Source: an uncultured Prevotellaceae bacterium
GTDB taxonomy: Bacteria; Bacteroidota; Bacteroidia; Bacteroidales; Bacteroidaceae
Reading direction: 5' to 3'
Assembly (NCBI GenBank): GCA_946617675.1
Contig: CAMOKH010000059.1
Coordinates: forward strand, 1-43,236
Length of the DNA stretch: 43,236 nucleotides
Below are positions 18,578 through 28,734 of the stretch, piece after piece (position 1 is the first letter of the stretch; each line of letters opens with the position of its first letter). Position numbers and translations under genes: made by a program. The notes under the pieces were generated by a model. The model saw nothing but the letters and a program-made list of their open reading frames with translations. It ran no database searches and was not told the DNA's origin.

Positions 18578-20223
18578 TGGATACAGCGTCAAGCTTTAAC
18601 GATTATATTCAGAAAGCTATCGTCAACAACTGGGATCATGATGCCCTGACAGACTATCAGGGCATCACTCTACAGTTCCACGACGTAGCGCGGAAAATAG
18701 AAAAAATTCATATCCTGTTTGAGAATGCAGGGGTGAAGCAGGGTGACAAGATAGCACTCTGTGGCCGCAATTCAGCCCACTGGGCCGTAGCCTTCCTTGC
18801 GACCCTCACGTATGGTGCCGTAGCGGTGCCCGTACTGCATGAGTTCAATGCAGAACAGATTCACAATATCGTCAATCACTCGGAGTCGAAGTTGCTTTTT
18901 GTTGGCGATTTTATCGTCAAGACCATTAAGCCAGAGGCCATGCCGATGCTCGAGGGCATTATCAACCTGCCCGACTTCTCGCTCTACCAATCGCGTTCAG
19001 AGAAGCTTACATACGCTCGTGAACATCTGAACCTGATGTTTGGCAGCAAGTATCCGCGCTCCTTCCGCGCCGAGCACGTCAGCTACCACATAGACACCCC
19101 TGACGAGTTGGCACTCATTAATTATACCAGCGGAACGACGGGCTTCTCGAAGGGTGTCATGCTGCCTTACCGGGCACTATGGGGCAATCTCGACTTCTGT
19201 ATGCGCCGGTTACCCGTAAAGGCTAATGAGAACATGCTCTCCATCCTGCCTATGGCCCACATGTATGGCATGTCGATAGAGTTTATCTACGGTTTTTGCA
19301 GGGGCTGTCACTTGTACTTCCTGACCCGACTGCCGTCTCCAGCCATCATCGCCGAGGCATTCGCCACTGTTAAGCCCGCCATTGTCATCTCCGTTCCGCT
19401 CGTCGTTGAGAAGATTATCCGTAAACGCGTTTTCCCCAAGATACAGAATAATCGCATGCGACTGCTACTACAGATGCCTGTCATTTCGCGTAAGGTCAAG
19501 GAGAAAATCTGTGAGCAGGTCTACCAGGCCTTCGGCGGGCGTGCCTATGAGGTCATCGTGGGTGGAGCGGCCCTCAGCCGCGAGGTCGAGCAGTTCCTCG
19601 TCAGCATCAGATTCCCCGTCACAGTGGGTTATGGTGCCACAGAGTGTGCACCACTTATCAGCTACAGTGACTATAAGGATTTTGTTCCCGCCTCCTGTGG
19701 CACGCCTGTCGACCACATGGAAGTGCGTATTGACTCGCCAAGCCCTGCCACGGTACCCGGCGAGATACTTACCCGTGGTACAAACGTCATGCTGGGCTAC
19801 TACAAGAACCCCGAGGCCACAGACGCTGCACTCGACAGCAACGGATGGTACCACACCGGCGATTTGGGCACCATGAGTGCCGACGGCCATATCTTCATTC
19901 TTGGCCGCATTAAGAACATGTTGCTCGGCCCCAGCGGACAGAACATCTATCCCGAGGAGATTGAAGACCAGCTTAACTCCATGCCGATGGTCAGCGAGAG
20001 TCTTATCGTTGAGCGCGATAACCGCCTGGTAGCACTTGTCCACCCCGACAAAGACGAGGTCGTGGACTTTGGCACCGACGAACTGAAGGCTGTCATGGAG
20101 CAGAACCGTACCGAACTGAACCAGCGGATGCCCGTCTACAGTCGTATCTCGGAAATCGAGCTTCAGAGCGAAGAATTCTTAAAAACTCCCAAGAAGAGCA
20201 TCAAACGATATTTATATAAGTAA
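18577..20223 (+). CDS. AMP-binding long-chain acyl-CoA ligase-like protein (copy 1)
   Basis: 'INYTSGTTGFSKGVMLPYRAL', 'GYGATECAPLISY', 'GWYHTGDLG'. Start moved downstream of the promoter. Confidence 0.9.
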   Translation: MDTASSFNDYIQKAIVNNWDHDALTDYQGITLQFHDVARKIEKIHILFENAGVKQGDKIALCGRNSAHWAVAFLATLTYGAVAVPVLHEFNAEQIHNIVNHSESKLLFVGDFIVKTIKPEAMPMLEGIINLPDFSLYQSRSEKLTYAREHLNLMFGSKYPRSFRAEHVSYHIDTPDELALINYTSGTTGFSKGVMLPYRALWGNLDFCMRRLPVKANENMLSILPMAHMYGMSIEFIYGFCRGCHLYFLTRLPSPAIIAEAFATVKPAIVISVPLVVEKIIRKRVFPKIQNNRMRLLLQMPVISRKVKEKICEQVYQAFGGRAYEVIVGGAALSREVEQFLVSIRFPVTVGYGATECAPLISYSDYKDFVPASCGTPVDHMEVRIDSPSPATVPGEILTRGTNVMLGYYKNPEATDAALDSNGWYHTGDLGTMSADGHIFILGRIKNMLLGPSGQNIYPEEIEDQLNSMPMVSESLIVERDNRLVALVHPDKDEVVDFGTDELKAVMEQNRTELNQRMPVYSRISEIELQSEEFLKTPKKSIKRYLYK

Positions 20224-20229
20224 TCCCCT

Positions 20230-21900
20230 ATGGAACAAAGCTTAAATATCCCCAGCTTCAACGCACTCCTCGAGAAATCCATTCTCGACAACTGGAACGC
20301 CGACGCGCTGACCGACTTCAAGGGCCAGACGCTGCAGTTCCACGATGTGGCGCGCAAAATAGAAAAATTGCATATCCTGTTTGAGAACTCTGGCCTGCAG
20401 AAAGGCGACAAGATAGCACTCTGCGGACGAAATTCGAGCCAGTGGGCCGTAGCCTTTATCGCTACGCTGACCTATGGTGCCGTGGCTGTTCCCATACTCC
20501 ATGAGTTTAACGCCGAGCAGATACACAACATCGTCAACCACTCGGAAGCCAAGCTCCTTTTCGTCGGCGACCACGTGGCCACCATCATTGACCCGCAGCA
20601 GATGCCGCACCTCGAGGGTATCATCAACAACCCCGACTACTCGTTGCTTATCAGCCGCACCGACAAACTCACTTACGCCCGCGAACATCTTAACGAGCTC
20701 TATGGGCGAAAATTCCCAAAGTATTTCCGCAAGGAGCACGTCAGCTACTACAAGGAACAGTCGCCCGACGAGCTGGCACTCATCAACTATACCAGCGGCA
20801 CGACGGGTTTTTCAAAAGGCGTCATGATTCCCTATCGCGCATTATGGTCGAACTACGATTTCGCCTGCGACGTTCTGGGAAAGACTATCAAGGCGGGCGA
20901 CCGCGTCATCTCCATGCTGCCTATGGCTCACATGTATGGCATGGCGTTCGAATTCATATTTGAGTTTCTCCACGGCTGCCACGTCTACTACCTCAGTCGC
21001 GTGCCCTCGCCAGCCATCATAGCACAGGCTTTGGCCGAGATCAAGCCAGTCATCGTCATCGCCGTCCCGCTCATCATCGAGAAGATTATCCGTAAGAAGG
21101 TATTCCCCAAAATACAGAATAACCGCATGCGGCTACTCCTGCAAATGCCCGTTATATCTAAAAAGGTACGCGAGATGATTTGCCAGGAAGTCCTCAAGGC
21201 CTTCGGTGGGCAGATGTACGAGGTCATCATCGGCGGTGCTGCCCTCAATCAGGAGGTTGAGCAGTTCTTAGGGCGCATAGGCTTCCCCTACACCGTCGGC
21301 TACGGTGCCACGGAGTGTGCCCCCATCATCTGTTACGCCGACTGGCACACCTTCGCTGAGGGGTCCTGCGGTCGGGCAGCATTGCACATGAAGGTTAAGA
21401 TTGACTCGCGTGACCCTGAGAACATACCCGGCGAGATTCTGGCCAAAGGACTCAACGTCATGCTGGGCTACTACAAGAACCCCGAGGCAACTGCCGCCAC
21501 CATTGATAAGGACGGCTGGTATCACACTGGCGACCTCGGAACAATGGATGCCTATGGCAACGTCTATATCAACGGCCGCATCAAGAACATGCTGCTCGGG
21601 CCTAACGGTCAGAATATCTATCCCGAGGAAATCGAAGACAAACTCAACTCCATGACTCTTGTCGTAGAAAGCATAGTCGTACAGCGCGACACGAAGCTCG
21701 TCGCACTGGTCCATCCCGACCTCGACGAGGCCAAGAATCTCGGTCTCGGCCCCGAAGACCTGAAAAATATCATGGAGCAAAACCGCAACGGACTAAATCA
21801 GACGTTGCCTGCCTACGAGAAAATCTCCGAGATCGAGATTCACGACGAGGAGTTCGAGAAGACACCAAAGCGCTCCATCAAGCGATACCTCTACACATAA
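20230..21900 (+). CDS. AMP-binding long-chain acyl-CoA ligase-like protein (copy 2)
   Basis: Tandem paralog of the preceding ORF with the same motifs; 6-nt gap. Confidence 0.92.
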   Translation: MEQSLNIPSFNALLEKSILDNWNADALTDFKGQTLQFHDVARKIEKLHILFENSGLQKGDKIALCGRNSSQWAVAFIATLTYGAVAVPILHEFNAEQIHNIVNHSEAKLLFVGDHVATIIDPQQMPHLEGIINNPDYSLLISRTDKLTYAREHLNELYGRKFPKYFRKEHVSYYKEQSPDELALINYTSGTTGFSKGVMIPYRALWSNYDFACDVLGKTIKAGDRVISMLPMAHMYGMAFEFIFEFLHGCHVYYLSRVPSPAIIAQALAEIKPVIVIAVPLIIEKIIRKKVFPKIQNNRMRLLLQMPVISKKVREMICQEVLKAFGGQMYEVIIGGAALNQEVEQFLGRIGFPYTVGYGATECAPIICYADWHTFAEGSCGRAALHMKVKIDSRDPENIPGEILAKGLNVMLGYYKNPEATAATIDKDGWYHTGDLGTMDAYGNVYINGRIKNMLLGPNGQNIYPEEIEDKLNSMTLVVESIVVQRDTKLVALVHPDLDEAKNLGLGPEDLKNIMEQNRNGLNQTLPAYEKISEIEIHDEEFEKTPKRSIKRYLYT

Positions 21901-21913
21901 TATTTCCATGATT

Positions 21914-21938
21914 ATCCCCTCCCCGAAAAGGAGGGGAT
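21914..21938. terminator. Stem-loop after the ligase operon and before htpG
   Basis: ATCCCCTCC / GGAGGGGAT perfect 9-bp arms. Confidence 0.6.
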
Positions 21939-22009
21939 TAAATTTGGCACACTTTTTGCATAACAGCATAAAAGAAACATCAAAAAAAACAAAACAACGA
22001 ACAATAGCT

Positions 22010-24070
22010 ATGCAAAAAGGTAACATCGGGGTTACGACAGAGAACATCTTCCCCGTCATCAAAAAGTTCCTCTATAGTGATCACGAAATCTTCCTGCGCG
22101 AGATGGTCTCCAACGCCGTCGATGCCACACAGAAACTGAAGACACTGCAGCAACGCGGCGACTTCAAAGGTGAACTTGGTGACCTCACAGTGCGTCTGCA
22201 GCTCGATGCCGACAAGGGCACCATCACCATCAGCGACCGTGGTATCGGTATGACCGAGGAAGAAATCGATAAGTACATCAACCAGATTGCCTTCTCTGGC
22301 GTTACTGATTTCTTAGAGAAATACAAAGACAACGCCAACAGCATCATCGGCCACTTCGGTCTCGGTTTTTATTCGTCGTTCATGGTGTCAAAGAAGGTGG
22401 AGATTATCACGAAGTCCTTCCGCGACGAAGCCAAAGCCGTGAAGTGGAGCTGCGACGGCAGTCCCGCATACGAGATTGACGAGGCGCAGAAAGACGACCG
22501 CGGTACTGACATTATACTCTACATCGACGACGACTCGAAGGAGTTCCTTGACAAGACCAAGATCGAGCAACTGCTGCAGAAGTACTGTAAGTTCATGGCC
22601 GTGCCGGTTGCCTTCGGCAAGAAGCAGGAGTGGTCGTCAGACGAGAAGAAGATGGTCGACACCGCCGATGACAACATAATCAATAGCGTGGAACCGCTGT
22701 GGACCAAACAGCCCTCCACGCTGAAGGACGAAGACTACAAGCAGTTCTACCGCGCACTCTACCCCATGAGCGACGAACCCCTGTTCTGGATACACCTCAA
22801 CGTCGACTACCCCTTCAACCTCACCGGTATCCTGTATTTCCCAAAGATCAAGTCGAACATCGAGCTACAGCGCAACAAGATACAACTCTACTGCAACCAG
22901 GTCTTCGTCACCGACCAGGTAGAAGGCATTGTCCCCGAATTCCTCACCTTGCTCCACGGTGTCATTGACTCGCCCGACATTCCACTCAACGTCAGCCGTT
23001 CATACCTGCAAAGCGACCGCGAGGTGAAGAAGATTTCAACCTACATCACCAAGAAAGTGGCTGACCGGCTGAAAGCCATCTTTGGCGAGAACCGTAAGGA
23101 GTACGAGGAGAAGTGGGACGACCTGAAACTCTTTATCAATTACGGCATCCTGTCAGAGGAAGGCTTCTACGACCGTGCCAAGGACTTCGCACTCATGAAG
23201 GACGTTGACGGTAAGTACTTCACCTTCGATGAGTACCGTAAACTCATTGAAGCTTCACAGAAAGACAAGGACGACACACTGATCTACCTATATGCCACCG
23301 ACCGCGAGGAGCAATACTCCTACATCCGTGCTGCTCAGGACAAAGGCTATAGCGTGTTGCTGCTCGACGGTCAACTCGATGTGCCCACCCTGCAAACGCT
23401 CGAGCAGAAGTTTGAGAAGAGCCGCTTCACCCGTGTTGACAGCGACATCATCGACCGTCTCATCGTCAAGAGCGATGCGCCGAAGAACGACCTCAGCCAG
23501 GACGACAGTGACAATTTGTCAGCCGTATTCAGCTCACAGCTGCCTAAGCTTGACAAGACCGACTTCAACGTACAGGTCGACGCCCTTGGCAGCGACGCAC
23601 GGCCGGTCGTCATTACCCAGAACGAGTGGATGCGCCGTATGAAGGAGATGAGCCGCTTCCAGCAGGGTATGGGCTTCTACGGCCAGATGCCAGACTCTAT
23701 GAACATCGTCCTCAACAGTGACCATCCGCTTATCCGCCAGGTACTCGACGATGCCCGCAGCGCCACCGCTGACGCCCTTAAACCTATCGAAGCCGAACTG
23801 AAAGGCCTCGAGGCTCGTCTGGCAGTCATTCGCCAGCAGCAGGAGAAGAAGAAGTGGGACGAGATAACCCAGGAAGAGAAGGACCAGAAGTCAGAGGCCG
23901 AGAAAGCTGTTCAGGCCGAGAAGGACAAGAAGCAGGCTGTCATTGCCGATTACGCTAAAGGCAACTCTGTCGTCCATCAGCTTATCGACCTCGCCCTGCT
24001 TCAGAACGGCATGCTTCGCGGTGAAGCCCTCGACCGTTTCCTCAAGCGCTCCATAGACCTGATTAAGTAA
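22010..24070 (+). CDS. htpG: Molecular chaperone HtpG (Hsp90)
   Basis: 'GNIGVTTENIFPVIKKFLYSDHEIFLREMVSNAVDA', 'IGHFGLGFYSSFMV'; start at MQKGNIGV. Confidence 0.97.
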   Translation: MQKGNIGVTTENIFPVIKKFLYSDHEIFLREMVSNAVDATQKLKTLQQRGDFKGELGDLTVRLQLDADKGTITISDRGIGMTEEEIDKYINQIAFSGVTDFLEKYKDNANSIIGHFGLGFYSSFMVSKKVEIITKSFRDEAKAVKWSCDGSPAYEIDEAQKDDRGTDIILYIDDDSKEFLDKTKIEQLLQKYCKFMAVPVAFGKKQEWSSDEKKMVDTADDNIINSVEPLWTKQPSTLKDEDYKQFYRALYPMSDEPLFWIHLNVDYPFNLTGILYFPKIKSNIELQRNKIQLYCNQVFVTDQVEGIVPEFLTLLHGVIDSPDIPLNVSRSYLQSDREVKKISTYITKKVADRLKAIFGENRKEYEEKWDDLKLFINYGILSEEGFYDRAKDFALMKDVDGKYFTFDEYRKLIEASQKDKDDTLIYLYATDREEQYSYIRAAQDKGYSVLLLDGQLDVPTLQTLEQKFEKSRFTRVDSDIIDRLIVKSDAPKNDLSQDDSDNLSAVFSSQLPKLDKTDFNVQVDALGSDARPVVITQNEWMRRMKEMSRFQQGMGFYGQMPDSMNIVLNSDHPLIRQVLDDARSATADALKPIEAELKGLEARLAVIRQQQEKKKWDEITQEEKDQKSEAEKAVQAEKDKKQAVIADYAKGNSVVHQLIDLALLQNGMLRGEALDRFLKRSIDLIK

Positions 24071-24173
24071 GTCAGCGAGAAACCACCCATGAGGAATGAG
24101 CTGAGAATGTTAAAGTTTACTAAGACTAAAGACATTTCTCATTGCTCATCCCTCATTTTTCATTTAAAATGAG

Positions 24174-24181
24174 TACCTTTG
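24174..24181 (+). promoter_or_regulatory. -7 box TACCTTTG for rplU-rpmA
   Basis: Consensus -7 box followed by a ~90-nt leader. Confidence 0.6.
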
Positions 24182-24193
24182 CAGCCCGTTAGA

Positions 24194-24250
24194 GTCCGTT
24201 GGGGCAGAGTCAAGTGTGTACGGACGTACGCCGCCTCGCGGAAAAACCCC
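24194..24250 (+). promoter_or_regulatory. Structured 5' leader of rplU (candidate autoregulatory element)
   Basis: GTCCGT/ACGGAC stem, CCGC-CTC-GCGG hairpin, loop GGGG complementary to downstream CCCC. Confidence 0.45.
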
Positions 24251-24275
24251 TAAAATACAAACAATAAAAAGCAAA

Positions 24276-24593
24276 ATGTACGCAATTGTAGAGATTCAGG
24301 GTCAGCAGTTCAAGGCCGAACAGGGCAAGAAGCTCTTCGTCCACCACATCAAGGACGTGGAAGAGGGCAAGACTGTTGAATTCGACAAGGTGCTGCTCGT
24401 CGATGCCGACGGCGCAGTCACGGTAGGTGCCCCCACCGTAGAGGGAGCAAAAGTAGTGTGTGAAGTTGTCAAGCCCCTCGTCAAGGGCGACAAGGTCATC
24501 GTCTTCAAGATGAAGCGCCGCAAGGACTCGCGCAAGCGCAACGGCCACCGCGAGCAGTTCACACAGGTAGAAGTTAAATCAGTAATCGCTTAA
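24276..24593 (+). CDS. rplU: 50S ribosomal protein L21
   Basis: '[25 protein letters not shown] ... [21 protein letters not shown]'. Confidence 0.97.
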   Translation: MYAIVEIQGQQFKAEQGKKLFVHHIKDVEEGKTVEFDKVLLVDADGAVTVGAPTVEGAKVVCEVVKPLVKGDKVIVFKMKRRKDSRKRNGHREQFTQVEVKSVIA

Positions 24594-24613
24594 AACAAAA
24601 GGAGGACTTTAGA

Positions 24614-24877
24614 ATGGCTCATAAAAAAGGTGTAGGTAGTTCTAAGAACGGCCGCGAGAGCGCAGCCCAGCGACTGGGCATTAAGATCTTCGGCGGTCAG
24701 CAGTGCATTGCCGGCAACATTATCGTTCGCCAGCGTGGCACGAAGCACAACCCGGGCAACAACGTCGCTATTGGCAAGGACGACACACTCTATGCTCTCG
24801 TCGACGGCACCGTGCAGTTCCACAAGGGCAAGCGCGACAAGAGTGTCGTCTCAGTAGTCCCTAACGCTGAGGCCTAA
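24614..24877 (+). CDS. rpmA: 50S ribosomal protein L27
   Basis: '[29 protein letters not shown]'. Confidence 0.98.
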   Translation: MAHKKGVGSSKNGRESAAQRLGIKIFGGQQCIAGNIIVRQRGTKHNPGNNVAIGKDDTLYALVDGTVQFHKGKRDKSVVSVVPNAEA

Positions 24878-24920
24878 GAGTAACAAACAAGCAAACAACT
24901 TATTCCAAACAAACAACAGC

Positions 24921-24953
24921 GTCCCGCCGCACTCCAATCAGGAGCGGCGGGAC
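24921..24953 (+). terminator. Hairpin terminator after rpmA
   Basis: GTCCCGCCGC / GCGGCGGGAC perfect 10-bp arms. Confidence 0.75.
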
Positions 24954-25062
24954 GTCTGCTTGTATTGTAGTTCACCCTAATAGATTTTATTCTTGTCTCT
25001 TGTGAAAAAACCTTAGTTAATTTGTACGGTTTTCAAAGAAATTGTGTAACTTTGCTGCCGCT

Positions 25063-25713
25063 ATGAATAATTCAGATCACAAAGCCACGTTCAGCATCAT
25101 CATGACTGTCTACGACGATGCACGACAGCTGGAGGAGAATCTTCCGCTGTTTCTCGAACAGGAATACGAGCCTGCCGACTACGAGGTGATCGTGGTCGAC
25201 GAATCGTCGACCGACGACACCACCGACGTGCTGAAGTTGATGAAAGCCAAATACGCCCACCTCTATAGCACCTTTCTACCCAAGCCGAACAGACTGGTAA
25301 CACGGCTCAGGCTTGCACTCACATTAGGGGTGAAAGCAGCCAAGCACGACTGGCTCATCTTCACCGACATACACACCCCCCCACCCTCGCCGCAATGGCT
25401 GAATGAACTGTCGGCGTTTACGACAGGCTCTACGTCACTTTTGCTGGGCTACATCAACCGAAAGACGGGTGACGTCAGGTTGCAGCCGTTCGACAGCGTC
25501 GGCGAGGCGCGCCTGGTAATCAGCCAGACAGAGCGCAAACGTGCCAACGGCCATAGCGGCCGCATGCTGCGCTACGTCCGCGGCAAGTACGACTTCGTCG
25601 TCGTCCGCCGCGAGTATGGCCACGAGACGCTGCGCTTCTTTGAACGCGACATTCGTGGCATGAAGCTGCTGGGGCGGCGTATAGGTATTTTTGTCCACAA
25701 TATGTTTCACTAA
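25063..25713 (+). CDS. Glycosyltransferase family 2
   Basis: 'FSIIMTVYDDARQLEENLPLFLEQEYEPADYEVIVVDESSTDDT'. Confidence 0.88.
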   Translation: MNNSDHKATFSIIMTVYDDARQLEENLPLFLEQEYEPADYEVIVVDESSTDDTTDVLKLMKAKYAHLYSTFLPKPNRLVTRLRLALTLGVKAAKHDWLIFTDIHTPPPSPQWLNELSAFTTGSTSLLLGYINRKTGDVRLQPFDSVGEARLVISQTERKRANGHSGRMLRYVRGKYDFVVVRREYGHETLRFFERDIRGMKLLGRRIGIFVHNMFH

Positions 25714-25728
25714 CCCCCTGCACAGCCC

Positions 25729-26724
25729 ATGAACGTACATCACCTGTATCCGAAGGACAACGACCTGATAGCCAGGCACGTCGGCATGCTCGGCGGTGGC
25801 TCGGCGGCTACCGAAGGAAAGCCCGACATCGTCCACGTTCACGGATGCTGGCAGTACAACGAGGTGAACGAGGCTTTAAAGGCTCATAGGCAGGGCGCAC
25901 GTATCGTGCTGACGCCCCACGGCGACCTGCAGCCATGGGTTATAGGCCAGCGTCGGCTGACGGCGAAGCAGGGTAAAGCCTTGCTGTGGCAGCGACGCCT
26001 GGTTGAGAGTTCATACGTCGTCATCGTACACGGCAACACTGAGGCAGCATCGCTGCGGCAGCTGGGCTGGAACCCGCGCATAGAAGTGGTGCGCAACGCC
26101 GTCGTCACCAACTCAATAACACCCGAAGCCATGGCCCAGCAGACGCAGGAGGTCTATCGCAAGGTGATGGACTCGAACACGCTGGCGCTGATGACTGACG
26201 ACGCCCGACAGCTGCTGCGGCTGCTGCTGAAGGCTGGCATTAACGGCGACCGCCGATGGGTGACCGAACAAGTGCCTGACGTCAACGAGCAGCAGTGGCG
26301 CTACCTGCTGGTCTATGCCGACCACGAGAACGTGCGGACTATCGTTGACCTCGGCGCCCGCTTGCTCGGCGTCGGCCATCCCTATATCGAGACCGACAAG
26401 ATAAAGAGCTACCTGCCCACGGGCTACACCAAGCCCAAGCCTGAGGCTCACGACGCGGCAAGCCTCGTCAGCGAGCTGCACCGCCGCCAGCCCACGCTGC
26501 GCCATCTGGCAGAACTCGACCGTGCATTGCGCCGCAACAACATCCAGGACGACCGCCTGACGGACGTGCTCATCGAGCACCGCCTGCTAAAGTTCTTCCG
26601 CCGACTGCTCTGCATCCTCAGCGAGCAGACGGGACTTGACGAGGGCTTCATGCCGGCACAGCCGCTCGACGACAGCCAGACACAGAGAATACGGAAACAA
26701 CTAACTAATCACTTGAGAATATGA
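25729..26724 (+). CDS. GT4-like N-terminal domain protein with atypical C-terminus
   Basis: 'PDIVHVHGCWQYNEVNEALKAHRQGARIVLTPHGDLQPWVIGQRR' resembles GT4 acceptor domains; the remainder lacks a recognisable second GT-B domain. Confidence 0.6.
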   Translation: MNVHHLYPKDNDLIARHVGMLGGGSAATEGKPDIVHVHGCWQYNEVNEALKAHRQGARIVLTPHGDLQPWVIGQRRLTAKQGKALLWQRRLVESSYVVIVHGNTEAASLRQLGWNPRIEVVRNAVVTNSITPEAMAQQTQEVYRKVMDSNTLALMTDDARQLLRLLLKAGINGDRRWVTEQVPDVNEQQWRYLLVYADHENVRTIVDLGARLLGVGHPYIETDKIKSYLPTGYTKPKPEAHDAASLVSELHRRQPTLRHLAELDRALRRNNIQDDRLTDVLIEHRLLKFFRRLLCILSEQTGLDEGFMPAQPLDDSQTQRIRKQLTNHLRI

Positions 26725-28679
26725 ACATTACTACAGACGATATGCACTACCTGAACCTGCTGTCGCAATCGTTCCCCACCGTTGCCGATGCAGCTAAGGA
26801 GATTATCAACCTCGAGGCCATCATGAACCTGCCGAAGGGCACGGAGCACTTCCTGGCCGACATACACGGCGAGAACGAAGCCTTCGAGCACGTGCTGAAG
26901 AACGCCTCGGGCAACATCAAGCGCAAGGTGGGCGAAATCTTCGGCAACAGCATTCGCGAGTCGGAGAAGAAAGAGCTGTGCACGCTGATCTACTATCCTG
27001 AGCAGAAACTGGAACTGGTGAAGGCCGTCGACGACGACATTGACGACTGGTATCACATCACCATCCACCAACTGGTACGCGTCTGCCGCGAAGTATCGTC
27101 GAAGTACACCCGCTCAAAAGTGCGCAAGGCTCTGCCCGAAGAGTTCTCGTACATCATTGAGGAACTCCTGCACGAGCGCACCGACGACCAGGACAAGGCC
27201 GCCTATGTGGCCGTCATCGTCGACACCATCATCTCTACCGGACGCGCCGACGATTTTATCTGCGCACTCTGCAACGTCATACAGCGGCTGGCCATTGACC
27301 AGCTGCACATCCTGGGCGACATCTACGACCGTGGCCCCGGAGCCCACATCATCATGGACGTCATGCGGCGACACCAGTCGTGGGACATTCAGTGGGGCAA
27401 CCACGACATGCTCTGGATGGGAGCGTGTGCGGGCAACGATGCGTGCATCTGTAATGTGCTGCGACTGTCGTTGCGCTATGCCAACCTGGCCACGCTCGAA
27501 GATGGCTACGGCATCAATCTCCTACCCCTGGCGACCTTTGCACTGGAGACCTACGGCAACGACCCGTGTACAGAGTTTGTGCCCCGTCTGCTGAAGGACA
27601 CGAAGCTCGATGAAAAGACACTGCTGCTGACAGCCAAGATGCATAAGGCCATTTCCGTCATTCAGTTCAAGGAGGAGGCACGCATCTTCCACCGCCGCCC
27701 CGAGTGGATGATGGAGGACCGGTGCCTGCTCGAAGCGGTTGACACAGCCACGCAGACCTGCGTCATCGGCGGTGTGGCCTACCAGATGAAATCGTGCAAC
27801 TTTCCTACAGGCCTGACCGACCTGACGCCTGAGGAGACAGAGCTCATGCAAAAACTGCACCACTCGTTCCGCGTCTCCGAGAAGCTGCGCAAGCACATAC
27901 GCACGATACTCTCACACGGCTGCATGTACAACATCTGCAACCAAAACCTGCTCTTCCACGCCTCTGTGCCACTTAATGATGACGGCTCGCTCAAGGATGT
28001 CGAGATTTTAGGCCAGCACTACCAGGGCAAGGCCCTCATGACGTACATCGGACAACTGGTGCGTGCCGCCTTTGAAAACGACACCGAGCAAGAACTGAAG
28101 GCCTACGCCAAGGACTACTTCCTATACCTCTGGTGCGGCAAGGATTCACCGTTGTTCGACAAGTCAAAGATGGCCACCTTCGAACGCTATTTCCTCAGCG
28201 ACAAGGACACCTATAAAGAGGAGAAAGGCGCCTACTTCCGGCTGCGCGACAACGCTGAGGTCTGCGACCGCATACTCGATGCTTTCGGCGTCAGCGGCAA
28301 GAACCGCCACATCATCAACGGCCACGTACCCGTACACGCCTCGAAGGGCGAGAATCCCATCAAGGCTGGTGGGCGGCTGATGGTTATCGACGGCGGATTC
28401 TCGGAAGCCTACCACTCAGAGACGGGCATAGCCGGCTACACACTGGTCTACCATAGCCGAGGCTTCGAACTGGTGCAGCACGAGCCCTTTACATCGACCA
28501 AGGATGCCATCATTCGCGGCACGGACATCAAGTCGACCACACAGATTGTAGAGATGTCGGCTCACCGCATGCTCGTGGCCGATACCGACAAGGGGCGCGA
28601 ACTGCGCGAGCAGGTAGCCGACCTGCGCCAGTTGCTGCACGCCTACCGCCACGGCATCATCAAGGAGAAGCGCGGCTAA
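26721..28679 (+). CDS. fbp: Class 3 fructose-1,6-bisphosphatase
   Basis: 652 aa; 'FLADIHGENEAFEHVLKNASGNI', 'LGDIYDRGPGAHIIMD', 'WGNHDMLWMGA', 'INGHVPVHASKGENPIKAGGRLMVIDGG'. Confidence 0.95.
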   Translation: MNITTDDMHYLNLLSQSFPTVADAAKEIINLEAIMNLPKGTEHFLADIHGENEAFEHVLKNASGNIKRKVGEIFGNSIRESEKKELCTLIYYPEQKLELVKAVDDDIDDWYHITIHQLVRVCREVSSKYTRSKVRKALPEEFSYIIEELLHERTDDQDKAAYVAVIVDTIISTGRADDFICALCNVIQRLAIDQLHILGDIYDRGPGAHIIMDVMRRHQSWDIQWGNHDMLWMGACAGNDACICNVLRLSLRYANLATLEDGYGINLLPLATFALETYGNDPCTEFVPRLLKDTKLDEKTLLLTAKMHKAISVIQFKEEARIFHRRPEWMMEDRCLLEAVDTATQTCVIGGVAYQMKSCNFPTGLTDLTPEETELMQKLHHSFRVSEKLRKHIRTILSHGCMYNICNQNLLFHASVPLNDDGSLKDVEILGQHYQGKALMTYIGQLVRAAFENDTEQELKAYAKDYFLYLWCGKDSPLFDKSKMATFERYFLSDKDTYKEEKGAYFRLRDNAEVCDRILDAFGVSGKNRHIINGHVPVHASKGENPIKAGGRLMVIDGGFSEAYHSETGIAGYTLVYHSRGFELVQHEPFTSTKDAIIRGTDIKSTTQIVEMSAHRMLVADTDKGRELREQVADLRQLLHAYRHGIIKEKRG

Positions 28680-28734
28680 GCGACGGCAAGAGGACTGATA
28701 CTACCTTTAACAAAACTATAAATTATTTAAGCTT

